Shown here: one piece after another, positions 6,247-13,635 of the stretch
Layout: each line of letters starts with the position of its first letter
How positions within the stretch are numbered: the stretch's first letter is position 1
DNA from: a virus
Length of the DNA: 35,119 nt
Reading direction: 5' to 3' (one strand)
Virus record (IMG/VR): IMGVR_UViG_3300036845_000545
Span: 1-35,119 of that record
The notes under the pieces: generated by a model
Database searches by the model: none
The model's input: only the letters and a program-made list of their open reading frames with translations
Told to the model about the DNA's origin: nothing
Position numbers and translations under genes: made by a program

Positions 6247-6756
6247 ATGGCAAAAAAAGGTACTGGAAAAAAAGAAAATAAATGCAAAATTTGTGGCAAT
6301 AAATTCTTAGCTAGATGTGATAGACCAGGCATATTTTGTAGTATTCAATGTCAGAGGAAAGGAAGATCAAAAAGGATAAAAAATTTTATAGAATTTAAAT
6401 GTAAAGAATGTCAAACGGATGTCTGTAGGAGATTGGGAGCAGGTGGAACTTTTACATATTGTTCCATAAAATGTATGTCGATATCCCGAGGACGAGGAAT
6501 GTCTTCTTCATTTCACCCAAAATGGAGAGGTGGTATATCCCAAAGATCCTATTTGAGTAGGAAATTGATTCAATTAAAGAAAAATCAGATAGGAAAATGT
6601 GAAATGTGTGGATCCACACATCATTTACAGGGACATCATCCTTCTGGGTATTCAGAAGACCCTCTTTTTATTCAAATACTATGTTATGAATGTCATGCGA
6701 AACAGCATACTGGACTAGAAAAATTTATAAGGAGGGATTATGGAAAAGAAAAGTAA
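6247..6756 (+). CDS. Free-standing HNH endonuclease with zinc ribbons
   Basis: The 169 residues carry two treble-clef-like zinc units (C13/C16 with C31/C35; C52/C55 with C72/C76). A C-terminal HNH domain follows: C108EMC111, the HH pair H120-H121, and ILCYECHAKQH (C136, C139, H140, H144). A middle segment FHPKWRGGISQRSYLSRK is typical of phage HNH homing endonucleases that bind and cut DNA next to terminase or portal genes. It lies between terminase and portal, 110 bases after the terminase stop, and its 3' end overlaps the next gene by 17 bases. It is probably a selfish insertion, though some phage HNH proteins assist terminase cutting. Confidence 0.88.
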   Translation: MAKKGTGKKENKCKICGNKFLARCDRPGIFCSIQCQRKGRSKRIKNFIEFKCKECQTDVCRRLGAGGTFTYCSIKCMSISRGRGMSSSFHPKWRGGISQRSYLSRKLIQLKKNQIGKCEMCGSTHHLQGHHPSGYSEDPLFIQILCYECHAKQHTGLEKFIRRDYGKEK

Positions 6757-6928
6757 TTGGATAAATGGAGCTATCAAACACCCGGGTGCTTTACATAAAG
6801 AACTAGGTGTACCTGAGGGTAAAAAAATACCCATGAAAAAGATAAAGGAAGCTGAGAAAAAAGGTGGGATAGTCGCCAAAAGAGCACATTTAGCTGAGAC
6901 TCTGAAGAAAATGAATAAGAAGAAGTGA
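6740..6928 (+). CDS. Small basic packaging-region protein, 62 aa
   Basis: The product begins MEKKSNWINGAIKHPGALHK, followed by ELGVPEGKKIPMKKIKEAEK and a very basic tail. The motif HPGALHK.LGVP.GKKIP..K...A.KKGG...KRA.LA.TL is common in small phage genes near terminase and portal. Their role is unknown; a DNA-binding or portal-associated accessory role is possible. AAGGAGG lies just before the start, inside the end of the HNH gene. The gene is short but its conserved pattern makes it convincing. Confidence 0.85.
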   Translation: MEKKSNWINGAIKHPGALHKELGVPEGKKIPMKKIKEAEKKGGIVAKRAHLAETLKKMNKKK

Positions 6929-6938
6929 GTGAAAGAAT

Positions 6939-6958
6939 AGCGGGGGAGTCTCCCCGCT
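6939..6958 (+). terminator. GC-rich hairpin before the portal gene
   Basis: AGCGGGG (6939-6945) pairs perfectly with CCCCGCT (6952-6958) across a 6-base loop. No T-run follows, so it is a weak intrinsic terminator at best and may instead protect or attenuate the transcript. The remaining spacer up to the portal start at 7121 is AT-rich with no gene that I can support. Confidence 0.45.
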
Positions 6959-7120
6959 AAGAGAATTGAATGGAATCCATCACATCTAAGATGATCATTT
7001 AGAACATCCATGAATTGCATCAATTTGGCTAGGAATTGCCTAAAGCGATCCTACCATCTTCGTATTTTGTTGTAATCAATTTTTTCTTTCAATATCTTCA
7101 AGTTATCTTAGAGAGAAGGT

Positions 7121-9139
7121 ATGTCACTTTTTCCTCAAATAGACTCCGGATATTATAATGATGGGGATCGCCCTATACATGAGATGATGGAGTATTACTA
7201 TGCAATGGCCATTCAAATTAACCAATCCTTCTGGTCAGAAGCGGATATTGATTCACGTTTCAAGGCCGGAGACCAAACGTTATGGAATGACATTTATGGA
7301 AATCTTCCTGCTTTTCGTCGTCGTCAATTCAATTTTAATCGCATTAGACGTGTTGTTAACCTAATCACAGGTTATCAAAGACAACACCGTCTCCAGACTG
7401 TAGTCACGCCAATAGAAAATAGTGATGAGAGGACCTCGGAACAATTTAGCAAATTGATGATATGGGCTAATCAGAAATGTAATGCTCTAGAAATACTCTC
7501 CGAGGCATTTGAAGGAGCAGTAACTACTGGAATGAATCTTATTTCCGTTTGGCAGGACTTTAGAGAAGATCCTATAAATGGTGACATAAAAGTTGATAAT
7601 GTAAGCTATAATGAATATTTAATAGACCCTTTCTTTAAAAAACATGACATGTCAGATTGTCGTTTCGTTTGGACAAGGAAGTGGTTATCTAAGACTGAAA
7701 TAGCTTCTCTTCTTCCTGATCATAAGGAAGAAGTCAGGTCCATGTATGCTAGAGGATGGAGAGATGGTAAATTCCAATTCCAACCTGAATCGTATAATTA
7801 TGCCATGCAGGATCTCCTTACATACGATGAATTCTATTATCAGGATTATAGAAATCGTAAGATGTTGGTGGATACAGAGACTGGGGAGACTATGGAATGG
7901 AAGGGTCAAGATGATAGACTTTCCAGGTACCTCTCTTCTTTCAGTCAGATAAAGGTAATAGATCAGATAGTTCCCACTATCAAGTTAGCTATCTTGGTGA
8001 ATGGTAGGGTTTTTTACCATGATATTAATCCTCTGGGTATCGATAGATATCCTTTTGTTCCTGTCTTAGGGTATTACGAGCCTCAGATCCCTTATTTTCC
8101 ATGGCGTGTTCAAGGAGTAGTGAGAGGATTGAGAGATGCCCAATACTTGTATAATAGAAGAAAGATTATAGAGTTGGACATCCTAGAGAGTCAGATAAAT
8201 TCTGGGATAAAGTATAAAGAAGACTCTCTGGTAAATCCAAAAGACGCTTTCTTAAGTGGTCAGGGAAGGTCTTTAGCTCTAAAAAAAGAAGCTATGATGG
8301 ATGATGTACAAGTGATACAACCTCCTCAGATACCTCCTAGCATGATCCAGTTATCTCAAATTCTTGGTCAAGAAATTATGGAGATCAGTGGGGTTAATGA
8401 AGAACTTCTAGGATCTGCCACAGATGATAAGTCTGGAATCCTTTCCATGCTAAGACAAGGAGCTGGATTGACTACGCTACAGATTCTTTTTGATCAGTTG
8501 AATCAATCTCAAAAATTCTTAGGACAGATCTTCATAGATATTATGCAAGCTAATTTTTCACCTGGTAAGGTAAAAAGGATCATTCAACAAGAACCCACTC
8601 CTCAGTTTTATAATAGGGCTTTTCAAAAATATGATTGTGTTGTAGAAGAAGCAACTCTAACCTCTACTCAGAGACAACTCGCATTTAGTCAGGCATTTAT
8701 GCTTAGACAGGCCGGTATTCCCATCCCAGATAAATATCTTATTCAGCATCTAACTCTCCAAGATAAGGAAGAGCTTATAAGAGATATGGAAGAGGAGAAA
8801 AAGGCTACACAACAGGTTCAACAGCAACAACAACAGATCATTAATCAAGAGATGATGATGAGAGCGGAACAATCCAAAGCTTCTGCTCTTGAAAAACAAG
8901 GACTTGCAGCAGAAAGATTCAGTAGAGTAAGTGAAAATGAGAGTCTATCTGTTCAAAGGAAAGCCCAAGCCGTATATGACGAGGTTAAGGCAGTAAAAGA
9001 ACTTCAAAGTATGGATATTTCTCAACTGGAGAAAATGATAGGAATTCTCAATGCATTGAAGCAGACTCAACAGGTTGAGGAATCTGAAATAGAACAGAAA
9101 AAACTAAATCCTATGGAACAACCGGTTGGAGTTCTATAA
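7121..9139 (+). CDS. Portal protein (P22-type)
   Basis: The 672-residue protein has the typical podovirus portal order. An early segment reads FRRRQFNFNRIRRVVNLITG, followed by YQRQHR, and EGAVTTGMNLISVW comes next. A core contains YPFVPVLGYYEP and GVVRGLRDAQYLYNRRK. A long C-terminal helical region follows, with a Gln-rich run near residues 566-576. Length and motifs match the P22 gp1-type family. The portal dodecamer forms the DNA channel at one capsid vertex and docks the terminase and tail. It follows TerL and two small genes. RBS: AGAAGG close to the ATG. Confidence 0.92.
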   Translation: MSLFPQIDSGYYNDGDRPIHEMMEYYYAMAIQINQSFWSEADIDSRFKAGDQTLWNDIYGNLPAFRRRQFNFNRIRRVVNLITGYQRQHRLQTVVTPIENSDERTSEQFSKLMIWANQKCNALEILSEAFEGAVTTGMNLISVWQDFREDPINGDIKVDNVSYNEYLIDPFFKKHDMSDCRFVWTRKWLSKTEIASLLPDHKEEVRSMYARGWRDGKFQFQPESYNYAMQDLLTYDEFYYQDYRNRKMLVDTETGETMEWKGQDDRLSRYLSSFSQIKVIDQIVPTIKLAILVNGRVFYHDINPLGIDRYPFVPVLGYYEPQIPYFPWRVQGVVRGLRDAQYLYNRRKIIELDILESQINSGIKYKEDSLVNPKDAFLSGQGRSLALKKEAMMDDVQVIQPPQIPPSMIQLSQILGQEIMEISGVNEELLGSATDDKSGILSMLRQGAGLTTLQILFDQLNQSQKFLGQIFIDIMQANFSPGKVKRIIQQEPTPQFYNRAFQKYDCVVEEATLTSTQRQLAFSQAFMLRQAGIPIPDKYLIQHLTLQDKEELIRDMEEEKKATQQVQQQQQQIINQEMMMRAEQSKASALEKQGLAAERFSRVSENESLSVQRKAQAVYDEVKAVKELQSMDISQLEKMIGILNALKQTQQVEESEIEQKKLNPMEQPVGVL

Positions 9140-9167
9140 GATTTATAATACCAATGTGAGGGTATTT

Positions 9168-9419
9168 ATGGAAAAGAGAAAAGCCCGCAGTATGTCACGA
9201 CATATGAAGGAGCCAGGACCCAAGGGTACTTCTGAGCATGAAGGAAAAGTCTGGGGACAAGGTGAATTTGCCAATATGCCTAAGGACGTAATGATGCATC
9301 CTTATCCTGTAATCTATCCGAAAGACGAGGGAATCGATGATACCATTTCCCGTTTGGATGAAGATTCTAATGATGCACGTTTTAGGAAAAAGAAAGACAT
9401 GGATAAAGGCATGTATTAA
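9168..9419 (+). CDS. Hypothetical protein, 83 aa
   Basis: The start is taken as ATG 9168, with GAGGG just upstream, rather than an in-frame TTG at 9126 inside the portal gene. The product (MEKRKARSMSRHMKEPGPKG start; ANMPKDVMMHPYPVIYPKDE centre; basic tail) is charged and probably partly unfolded. Proteins with such MMHPYP..YP..E pieces occur next to portal genes in podovirus-like genomes. The function is unknown. The TAA overlaps the ATG of the next gene by one base (TAATG). Confidence 0.75.
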   Translation: MEKRKARSMSRHMKEPGPKGTSEHEGKVWGQGEFANMPKDVMMHPYPVIYPKDEGIDDTISRLDEDSNDARFRKKKDMDKGMY

Positions 9420-9598
9420 TGTGTTGCCACTGTGATCTCGAATATATGAGGGATAAGGGAGATGAGGATCTTCATAATGGAGATTATGTAGTCCTACGTA
9501 GACTTAAGACCCCTTTCGGGATCACAGAACATATTATTACATTTTCAGATATCACTATAATGAGACAAATTCCTTATGCCTATAATGCCACGTCCTGA
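9419..9598 (+). CDS. Small CxxC protein, 59 aa
   Basis: ATG 9419 shares its A with the preceding TAA. The product starts MCCHCDLEYMRDKGDEDLHN and continues with GDYVVLRRLKTPFGITEHII, which has a small beta-barrel look. Only one CC.C cluster is present, so any metal site would need a partner. It ends in a TGA overlapping the start region of the next gene (ATG 9585). Tight overlaps on both sides and the mixed hydrophobic pattern support real coding. Function unknown. Confidence 0.7.
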   Translation: MCCHCDLEYMRDKGDEDLHNGDYVVLRRLKTPFGITEHIITFSDITIMRQIPYAYNATS

Positions 9599-9722
9599 AG
9601 GGATGGCCCTAAAAATAGCTAAGAAAGTACTTAAGAATCGTGACTTGAAAGGAGACTCCTTCAAGAATATCAAAGTCGATAAGCACTTCATAAAAGAAAA
9701 TCAACTCAACATCAGAAGATAG
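9585..9722 (+). CDS. Small basic protein, 45 aa
   Basis: ATG 9585 lies inside the end of the previous gene (14-base overlap). The product is MPRPEGMALKIAKKVLKNRD, then LKGDSFKNIKVDKHFIKENQ and LNIRR. It is basic and likely helical, with no known domain. It continues the chain of overlapping small genes between portal and the leftward cassette, which supports translation. Function unknown. Confidence 0.65.
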   Translation: MPRPEGMALKIAKKVLKNRDLKGDSFKNIKVDKHFIKENQLNIRR

Positions 9723-9729
9723 ACTTTAT

Positions 9730-10188
9730 ATGATGACCACCAACGAAACAAAAGTAGAGAAGGAGACTTTAGGTAGTGCTTCGGTAAAACTTTTGTCCCA
9801 AGGGGATAAGAAGCAGCCTGTGATAGAAACTCAACGAGAAATGCAAAAAAACTACATGGAAAATCTGGTCACATGTGCTAAAGAAGGGGAAAAAAGACTG
9901 GGATGTGAAAAACCATTCTACTTATGTGTTCAAACTCGTAAGGAAAGACTGTTGACTAATGTTATACGTAGCCAATTCTATGTTCGTCAAACGAGACCCC
10001 TCCCTCAATATGATCTTGCTCTATATTGGTATGATCCTAAAGATGAGAGGATAGAGTTTATCTGGTGTATCCCAAATAGAGATACGGTTGAAGATATGAT
10101 TTACAAGGGAAATACCAATGGACTAGAAAAAGATCAGGTTCAACTATATAATTTTTGCGTAGGTTTCAAAAATGGAACCCTCATATAA
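9730..10188 (+). CDS. Hypothetical protein, 152 aa
   Basis: A helical, polar N-terminal part (to about residue 50: IETQREMQKNYMENLVTCAK) is followed by a compact domain. That domain has KPFYLCVQTRKERLLTNVIR, YDLALYWYDPKDERIEFIW and IPNRDTVEDMIYKG. The pattern of strands and the W/C/Y content suggest a folded alpha/beta domain seen in other podovirus structural-region proteins, which I cannot name. Its 3' end overlaps the next gene by 17 bases. A virion-assembly or host-takeover role is possible from position only. Confidence 0.75.
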   Translation: MMTTNETKVEKETLGSASVKLLSQGDKKQPVIETQREMQKNYMENLVTCAKEGEKRLGCEKPFYLCVQTRKERLLTNVIRSQFYVRQTRPLPQYDLALYWYDPKDERIEFIWCIPNRDTVEDMIYKGNTNGLEKDQVQLYNFCVGFKNGTLI

Positions 10189-10408
10189 CTCCTATGTGTA
10201 CGTATCCTATTTTAGGTATCCCTCTGGAGATAAGTTCCACGTATATGCTTGGAATGATGATAGGGGATCCATAACTTCAATGTTAATATCTACTGATGAA
10301 TGTAGAGAAGAGTATCCAACAATGAGAACAGATCAAGCAGTGAGAGAGATAGCAGTCAAGAGATTTAAGAATGGTCGATTAAATTATCCTGGTCACAGTC
10401 TAAGGTAG
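10172..10408 (+). CDS. Hypothetical protein, 78 aa
   Basis: The product begins MEPSYNSYVYVSYFRYPSGD and continues KFHVYAWNDDRGSITSMLIS, then a helical charged end (TDQAVREIAVKRFKNGRLNY). It looks like a small beta-rich fold. It overlaps the preceding gene by 17 bases. Its stop overlaps by 9 bases the stop of the leftward gene at 10400, so two converging transcripts meet here with no visible terminator. Function unknown. Confidence 0.7.
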   Translation: MEPSYNSYVYVSYFRYPSGDKFHVYAWNDDRGSITSMLISTDECREEYPTMRTDQAVREIAVKRFKNGRLNYPGHSLR

Positions 10409-10627
10409 ATCGTCTATATTTTGGGTCTTTATGTAGTCCATTAGATCTTCTTTCAACACCAATATTCTCCTATCAGTAGTGTAGAAACCTTTTAACTTAC
10501 CGAATTTTATTTCCCTATGTACAGAAGACTTCCCACCGAACAATCCCATTTTGACTAGATCTTTGACTGTGTAAAATTCTTTATAAAATTTTTTCATCAG
10601 TTTGTGGTAAAGGCTATCATGATTCAT
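10400..10627 (-). CDS. Excisionase-like HTH regulator
   Basis: The start is placed at 10627 (75 residues) because GAGGGA lies 8 bases before it; an in-frame ATG at 10642 would add 5 residues but has a poorer site. The sequence KEFYTVKDLVKMGLFGGKSS, then VHREIKFGKLKGFYTTDRRI and LVLKEDLMDYI, is the helix-turn-helix plus wing of excisionase/AlpA/MerR-type proteins: V.DL...G.. .. .V.R.I..GKL.......R...V..EDL..Y. It has the same general fold as the proteins at 1470 and 2129 but is more distant. It is the last gene of the leftward cassette, and its upstream region is dense in palindromes, so self-regulation is likely. Confidence 0.8.
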   Translation of the reverse strand: MNHDSLYHKLMKKFYKEFYTVKDLVKMGLFGGKSSVHREIKFGKLKGFYTTDRRILVLKEDLMDYIKTQNIDDLP

Positions 10628-10662
10628 GAAATGGTCCCTCATATCACTCTATTTAAATATGA

Positions 10663-10803
10663 CTCATGGAAAAATTTCCATATCCTGACTTCATGAGAAA
10701 TCTATGTGATTTATAAAACAAATTACCATTTCTAGGTAGGAATATTAGAGACTTATCATAGTCTGATAATATCCCTTATGTTCAAAGCACATGATTTTCA
10801 TGT
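10663..10803 (-). promoter_or_regulatory. Palindrome-rich control region upstream of the leftward HTH gene
   Basis: Four dyads occur in 141 bases: CTCATG/CATGAG (10663-10668, 10692-10697), ATGGAAA-AA-TTTCCAT (10666-10681), TTATCA-TAGTC-TGATAA (10753-10769) and ACATGA-TTT-TCATGT (10789-10803). On the minus strand a perfect TTGACA overlaps the last, and a TATGAT overlaps the third. This looks like a regulated leftward promoter with several protein sites. The rest of 10643-11111 holds only one weak small frame (10852-11037). Confidence 0.5.
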
Positions 10804-10851
10804 CAAGAAACAAGAAAATAAAAGTCAATGTTAAGATATTTATATCATTCA

Positions 10852-11037
10852 TTACATACATGCTAACAGGATGATCCTGGTGCATATTATTGCGCACTGG
10901 AAGTAAAAAAATATCTTGAACATGCTGATAACCATTTCATCGTGAAAATCTGAATTGAAACATAGACGATAGCATAAGCAGATACTGAAAATACTGATGA
11001 TATCTACAGGTGTTATATTCTTTATCAAAGGTTCCAT
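10852..11037 (-). CDS. Doubtful small hydrophobic frame, 61 aa
   Basis: An open frame of 61 codons (MEPLIKNITPVDIISIFSIC start; hydrophobic FKIFFYFQCAIICTRIILLA end) would make a one- or two-span membrane peptide. No good ribosome binding site precedes 11037 on the minus strand. The region is very AT-rich, where hydrophobic frames arise by chance. Its position in line with the other leftward genes is the only support. Confidence 0.25.
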   Translation of the reverse strand: MEPLIKNITPVDIISIFSICLCYRLCFNSDFHDEMVISMFKIFFYFQCAIICTRIILLACM

Positions 11038-11111
11038 GAGTATTTATATAGGCATCGTAAGAATTTCCTACGACACCTTGTATTTAAAATTTTATGAATA
11101 TATAAATAATT

Positions 11112-11726
11112 CTATTTTTTTATACATGCCACAGCCTGGCAATGAAAATCCCACATTTCCATGTAGTGTTCCAACTCTGCAAATTTTGATGTTAAATAAT
11201 CATACTCAAATAGTTTAACTATCACCTGACCTGCTAGGCATATACCTAATCCCTGTATAATGCCTCCTCCAACATATCCATTAGATAGAATGGTTAGAAG
11301 AGTTTCCATCAAATGTCTAGTGCTTTCTGTACATTTCATGTACCTTGGTTTGTTAATAATAGAATTAATATCATTGATTATTTCAGTAGCATGTTGCTCA
11401 CAATACTCCATTTTTTCTTTATGATATCTTATCATATTTTTTTCATTTCTAACTACCTTTGCTAGAGAAAAATCTTCAATTGAATGAATAAAGTTTATGT
11501 CATATATGGTTAAATCTAGTTTATCATAAACTAAAAATTTTCCTGAGTTAATCCGTGCAAAATCATCATGTTGATCACAAAATAATTCTGTAGATAGAGA
11601 TAGAGCAAAAAATAAGATCCCGAAATAAAAATTACCCACAGATTTGATTCCTTTTTTGTGACAAAATTTTCTTAGAAATATACAGAAAAAAGCCATTGCA
11701 ATATTTATAAATACCTTAAATATCAT
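11112..11726 (-). CDS. Membrane protein of the leftward cassette, 204 aa
   Basis: GGAGG lies 7 bases before ATG 11726. A first hydrophobic segment occupies about residues 2-18 (MIFKVFINIAMAFFCIFLRK start) and a second about 33-50 (YFGILFFALSLSTELFCD), the latter ending like a signal-peptide cleavage site. A helical region with several cysteines follows. Near 150-172 a Gly-rich hydrophobic stretch GYVGGGIIQGLGICLAGQVI could be a further membrane or pore segment. I do not recognise the family. It lies between a secreted protein gene and an HTH gene, and is probably an accessory envelope protein (for example superinfection exclusion) or a lysis protein. Confidence 0.7.
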   Translation of the reverse strand: MIFKVFINIAMAFFCIFLRKFCHKKGIKSVGNFYFGILFFALSLSTELFCDQHDDFARINSGKFLVYDKLDLTIYDINFIHSIEDFSLAKVVRNEKNMIRYHKEKMEYCEQHATEIINDINSIINKPRYMKCTESTRHLMETLLTILSNGYVGGGIIQGLGICLAGQVIVKLFEYDYLTSKFAELEHYMEMWDFHCQAVACIKK

Positions 11727-11862
11727 ATATCCTCCATATATGAGTGATCAAATTCAAAAATAACACCCAAATACAGAAAATAAGTATTGATTTAAATATT
11801 ATCTTAATCCATGAAAGTTCAGGATTGTCACACCCATTCCATACGATTACTAATAATATCAT
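11716..11862 (-). CDS. Possible 48-aa single-span membrane peptide
   Basis: The gap between the two leftward genes contains a frame from ATG 11862 to TAA 11716. It reads MILLVIVWNGCDNPELSWIK and continues IIFKSILIFCIWVLFLNLIT. It overlaps the start of the 204-aa gene by 11 bases. The only upstream signal is AGG directly before the ATG. It fits a small membrane peptide but could be chance in AT-rich DNA. Confidence 0.3.
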   Translation of the reverse strand: MILLVIVWNGCDNPELSWIKIIFKSILIFCIWVLFLNLITHIWRIYDI

Positions 11863-11884
11863 CCTGATAGAATCAATCGATAGG

Positions 11885-12748
11885 TTATATTCCATGCATT
11901 TTCAATGCCTCGATCTTCATTTCTAGATCTTCTATCTCTTCATACATCTGTATAGCTATTAGAAGATTTGCTTGTACCTGATCCAAATCTTCACGTGCTT
12001 GATTTGGTGTATTATCCAACTTGTAATTTATATATTTCCGGATCAAATAAGCAAAATTGATATCATCCTGTGTACCACCGAAATCCCATATACGTATGAA
12101 GTATCTTTCAAAACATCTTCCCTCTGTCTGACCACATTCATTTTTTTCTGGGAATGATCTACTCATATTTTCAACTACTGAGTGCATGATAGGTCGTGCT
12201 TTTTCTCTCTTCTCAGAAACTTGTTTCAATAGAATTGGAATATGTTTTTTGGTATATCCTTCCAATTCTGCTATTTGAGCTATATGGTATAACTTAAAGG
12301 TTCTAACATCTTTTCCATATGCTATGAGACATCTCTTGGATTTCTCAAGTAGTTTACAGATCCCTCCATCTCTATAGTTGCAGATGGTAACTTCAACTTC
12401 ATCGGTACAGGAAGACCTGCAGAATTGTAATACTTTGATCATGTTAGGATTGGCAAAACCAAAATCAAATGCTTTTTGTACAACCCAGAAACAATCATCT
12501 AGATACTGATATATCATTTCGAAATCAGAAAATGATTCTTCTCTTGTAATCCATGATTTATACATGATAAGAGCTTCATCAAAATGTAGACGAGATTCTT
12601 CTCTCTTCTGTGCGTACGATATTATTTCCCCATGACTAAATATTTTTTTTTCTAATTTGTTCATATCGATAGGCTCTTGTTCGGAACAAAATCCCTGTTG
12701 TAATACCAAAACACATCCAAGACCTACTGTAAACATCATTTTTTTCAT
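11885..12748 (-). CDS. Secreted Cys-rich protein of the leftward cassette, 287 aa
   Basis: MKKMMFTVGLGCVLVLQQGF then CSEQEP is a clear signal peptide (basic start, hydrophobic core, cleavage about residue 21-22). The mature part is helical and charged and contains paired cysteines (CRSSC; CNY; CGQTEGRC), suggesting disulfides outside the cytoplasm. GGAGG lies just before the ATG. I recognise no domain. It is the first gene of the leftward cassette, and its leader contains a sequence matching the phage control region at 33541. A phage-encoded exported protein with its own promoter inside the structural block is typical of a moron expressed by lysogens or infected cells. Its target could be the envelope or a eukaryotic host cell; this is not shown. 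Confidence 0.8.
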   Translation of the reverse strand: MKKMMFTVGLGCVLVLQQGFCSEQEPIDMNKLEKKIFSHGEIISYAQKREESRLHFDEALIMYKSWITREESFSDFEMIYQYLDDCFWVVQKAFDFGFANPNMIKVLQFCRSSCTDEVEVTICNYRDGGICKLLEKSKRCLIAYGKDVRTFKLYHIAQIAELEGYTKKHIPILLKQVSEKREKARPIMHSVVENMSRSFPEKNECGQTEGRCFERYFIRIWDFGGTQDDINFAYLIRKYINYKLDNTPNQAREDLDQVQANLLIAIQMYEEIEDLEMKIEALKMHGI

Positions 12749-12761
12749 TAGATCCTCCCTT

Positions 12762-12788
12762 GTTAACGCCGTGTTATGTTTCAGCGTT
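12762..12788 (-). promoter_or_regulatory. Operator-like leader of the secreted-protein gene
   Basis: On the minus strand, 12777-12765 reads ATAACACGGCGTT, matching 33541-33553 (ATAACACGGTGTT) except for one transition. At the latter site it forms a palindrome inside the leftward early promoter. AACGC (12765-12769) and GCGTT (12784-12788) can also pair in the RNA. It lies between the probable promoter and the GGAGG site. Confidence 0.45.
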
Positions 12789-12874
12789 CTGTTCTAAATA
12801 CTGTATAGATGAGTAAATATTTTCAAGTTTCATCTCTAAACCTAGTAAAATCAGTCACTTATGAAAATTTATCG

Positions 12875-12903
12875 TTGATATAAAAATAATATTTTCATAC
12901 ATT
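12875..12903 (+). promoter_or_regulatory. Candidate promoter for the scaffold-capsid genes
   Basis: TTGATA (12875-12880), a 17-base AT-rich spacer and TACATT (12898-12903) lie 44 bases before the scaffold start at 12947. This is a sigma-70-like match, and a restart promoter is needed here because the leftward cassette interrupts the rightward genes. Confidence 0.5.
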
Positions 12904-12946
12904 CAAAATAGGCGAAAACTAGGGTCGCCTCCTAGGAGAAACACAG

Positions 12947-13621
12947 ATGGATGAACAAAATTCTAGCGTATTACAGGAAGTCGCTACCCCTGAGCAAGTA
13001 AATCAATCTGTATCAGAGGTTGGTGAATCTCCAATTCAAAAGGGCTCGAATGATCCCCAAGAAAAAAATTGGAGAGAAATTCGTCAGACCTTGAAAGAAC
13101 TACGACATGAGAATCAATTATTACGCCAGCAAATCCAAGCTCCTAGGGAATCTATTCCTCAAGAACCTGAGGGTGAAGATGAGCCCTATGTTACTCCTCA
13201 AAGATTTAAGAGACAAATCGAGGATCTAGAGAAGAGACTTAAGGTCAAGGAAGCAGAATCTAGTGAGGATAGGGTAAGGGCCAAATATTCTGATTATGAT
13301 GAAGTGGTTACAGAAGAAAATATTGAATATCTGAAACAAAACGATCCCGAACTTGCTCAATCTATAAGAGCTCTTTCCGAAGATCCATACAAGCAAGCCC
13401 TAGCTGCGTATAAATTACTCAAGAAGACGGACTACCACATGGGTAAACAGACTCGTAAAGACCAGGAACAGATGGATATGAATTCCAAGAAACCTGTTTC
13501 TGTTCAGGCAGTTCGCAAGCAAGGAGTTCTTTCAGAAGCAAATAGGTTTGCCAATGGATTAACACCAGAACTCAAAAAAGCTCTCCTAAAAGAGATGCAA
13601 GACGCAAGGAAGGGAGCGTAA
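12947..13621 (+). CDS. Scaffolding protein (probable)
   Basis: The 224 residues are highly charged, Gln/Glu/Lys-rich and largely helical. A disordered acidic N-terminus (to about residue 40) leads to a coiled coil around 42-65 (WREIRQTLKELRHENQLLRQ). A second helical part RFKRQIEDLEKRLKVKEAES follows at about 86-105, then a region YSDYDEVVTEENIEYLKQND shared by many N4/P22-type scaffolds, and a basic C-terminal helix. Such proteins fill the prohead and are released. It lies 14 bases before the major capsid gene, as expected. RBS AGGAG. Confidence 0.85.
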   Translation: MDEQNSSVLQEVATPEQVNQSVSEVGESPIQKGSNDPQEKNWREIRQTLKELRHENQLLRQQIQAPRESIPQEPEGEDEPYVTPQRFKRQIEDLEKRLKVKEAESSEDRVRAKYSDYDEVVTEENIEYLKQNDPELAQSIRALSEDPYKQALAAYKLLKKTDYHMGKQTRKDQEQMDMNSKKPVSVQAVRKQGVLSEANRFANGLTPELKKALLKEMQDARKGA

Positions 13622-13635
13622 AACCATGAGGAATT

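Noticed and set aside
6715-7023. Minus-strand 102-codon hydrophobic frame
   Set aside because: It lies over the well-supported 62-aa gene and the HNH end, has no ribosome site and contains the complement of Lys-rich codons, which mimics membrane segments.
10997-11218. Plus-strand 73-codon frame in the leftward cassette
   Set aside because: It runs against the cassette and into the 3' end of the 204-aa membrane protein gene, without a ribosome site.
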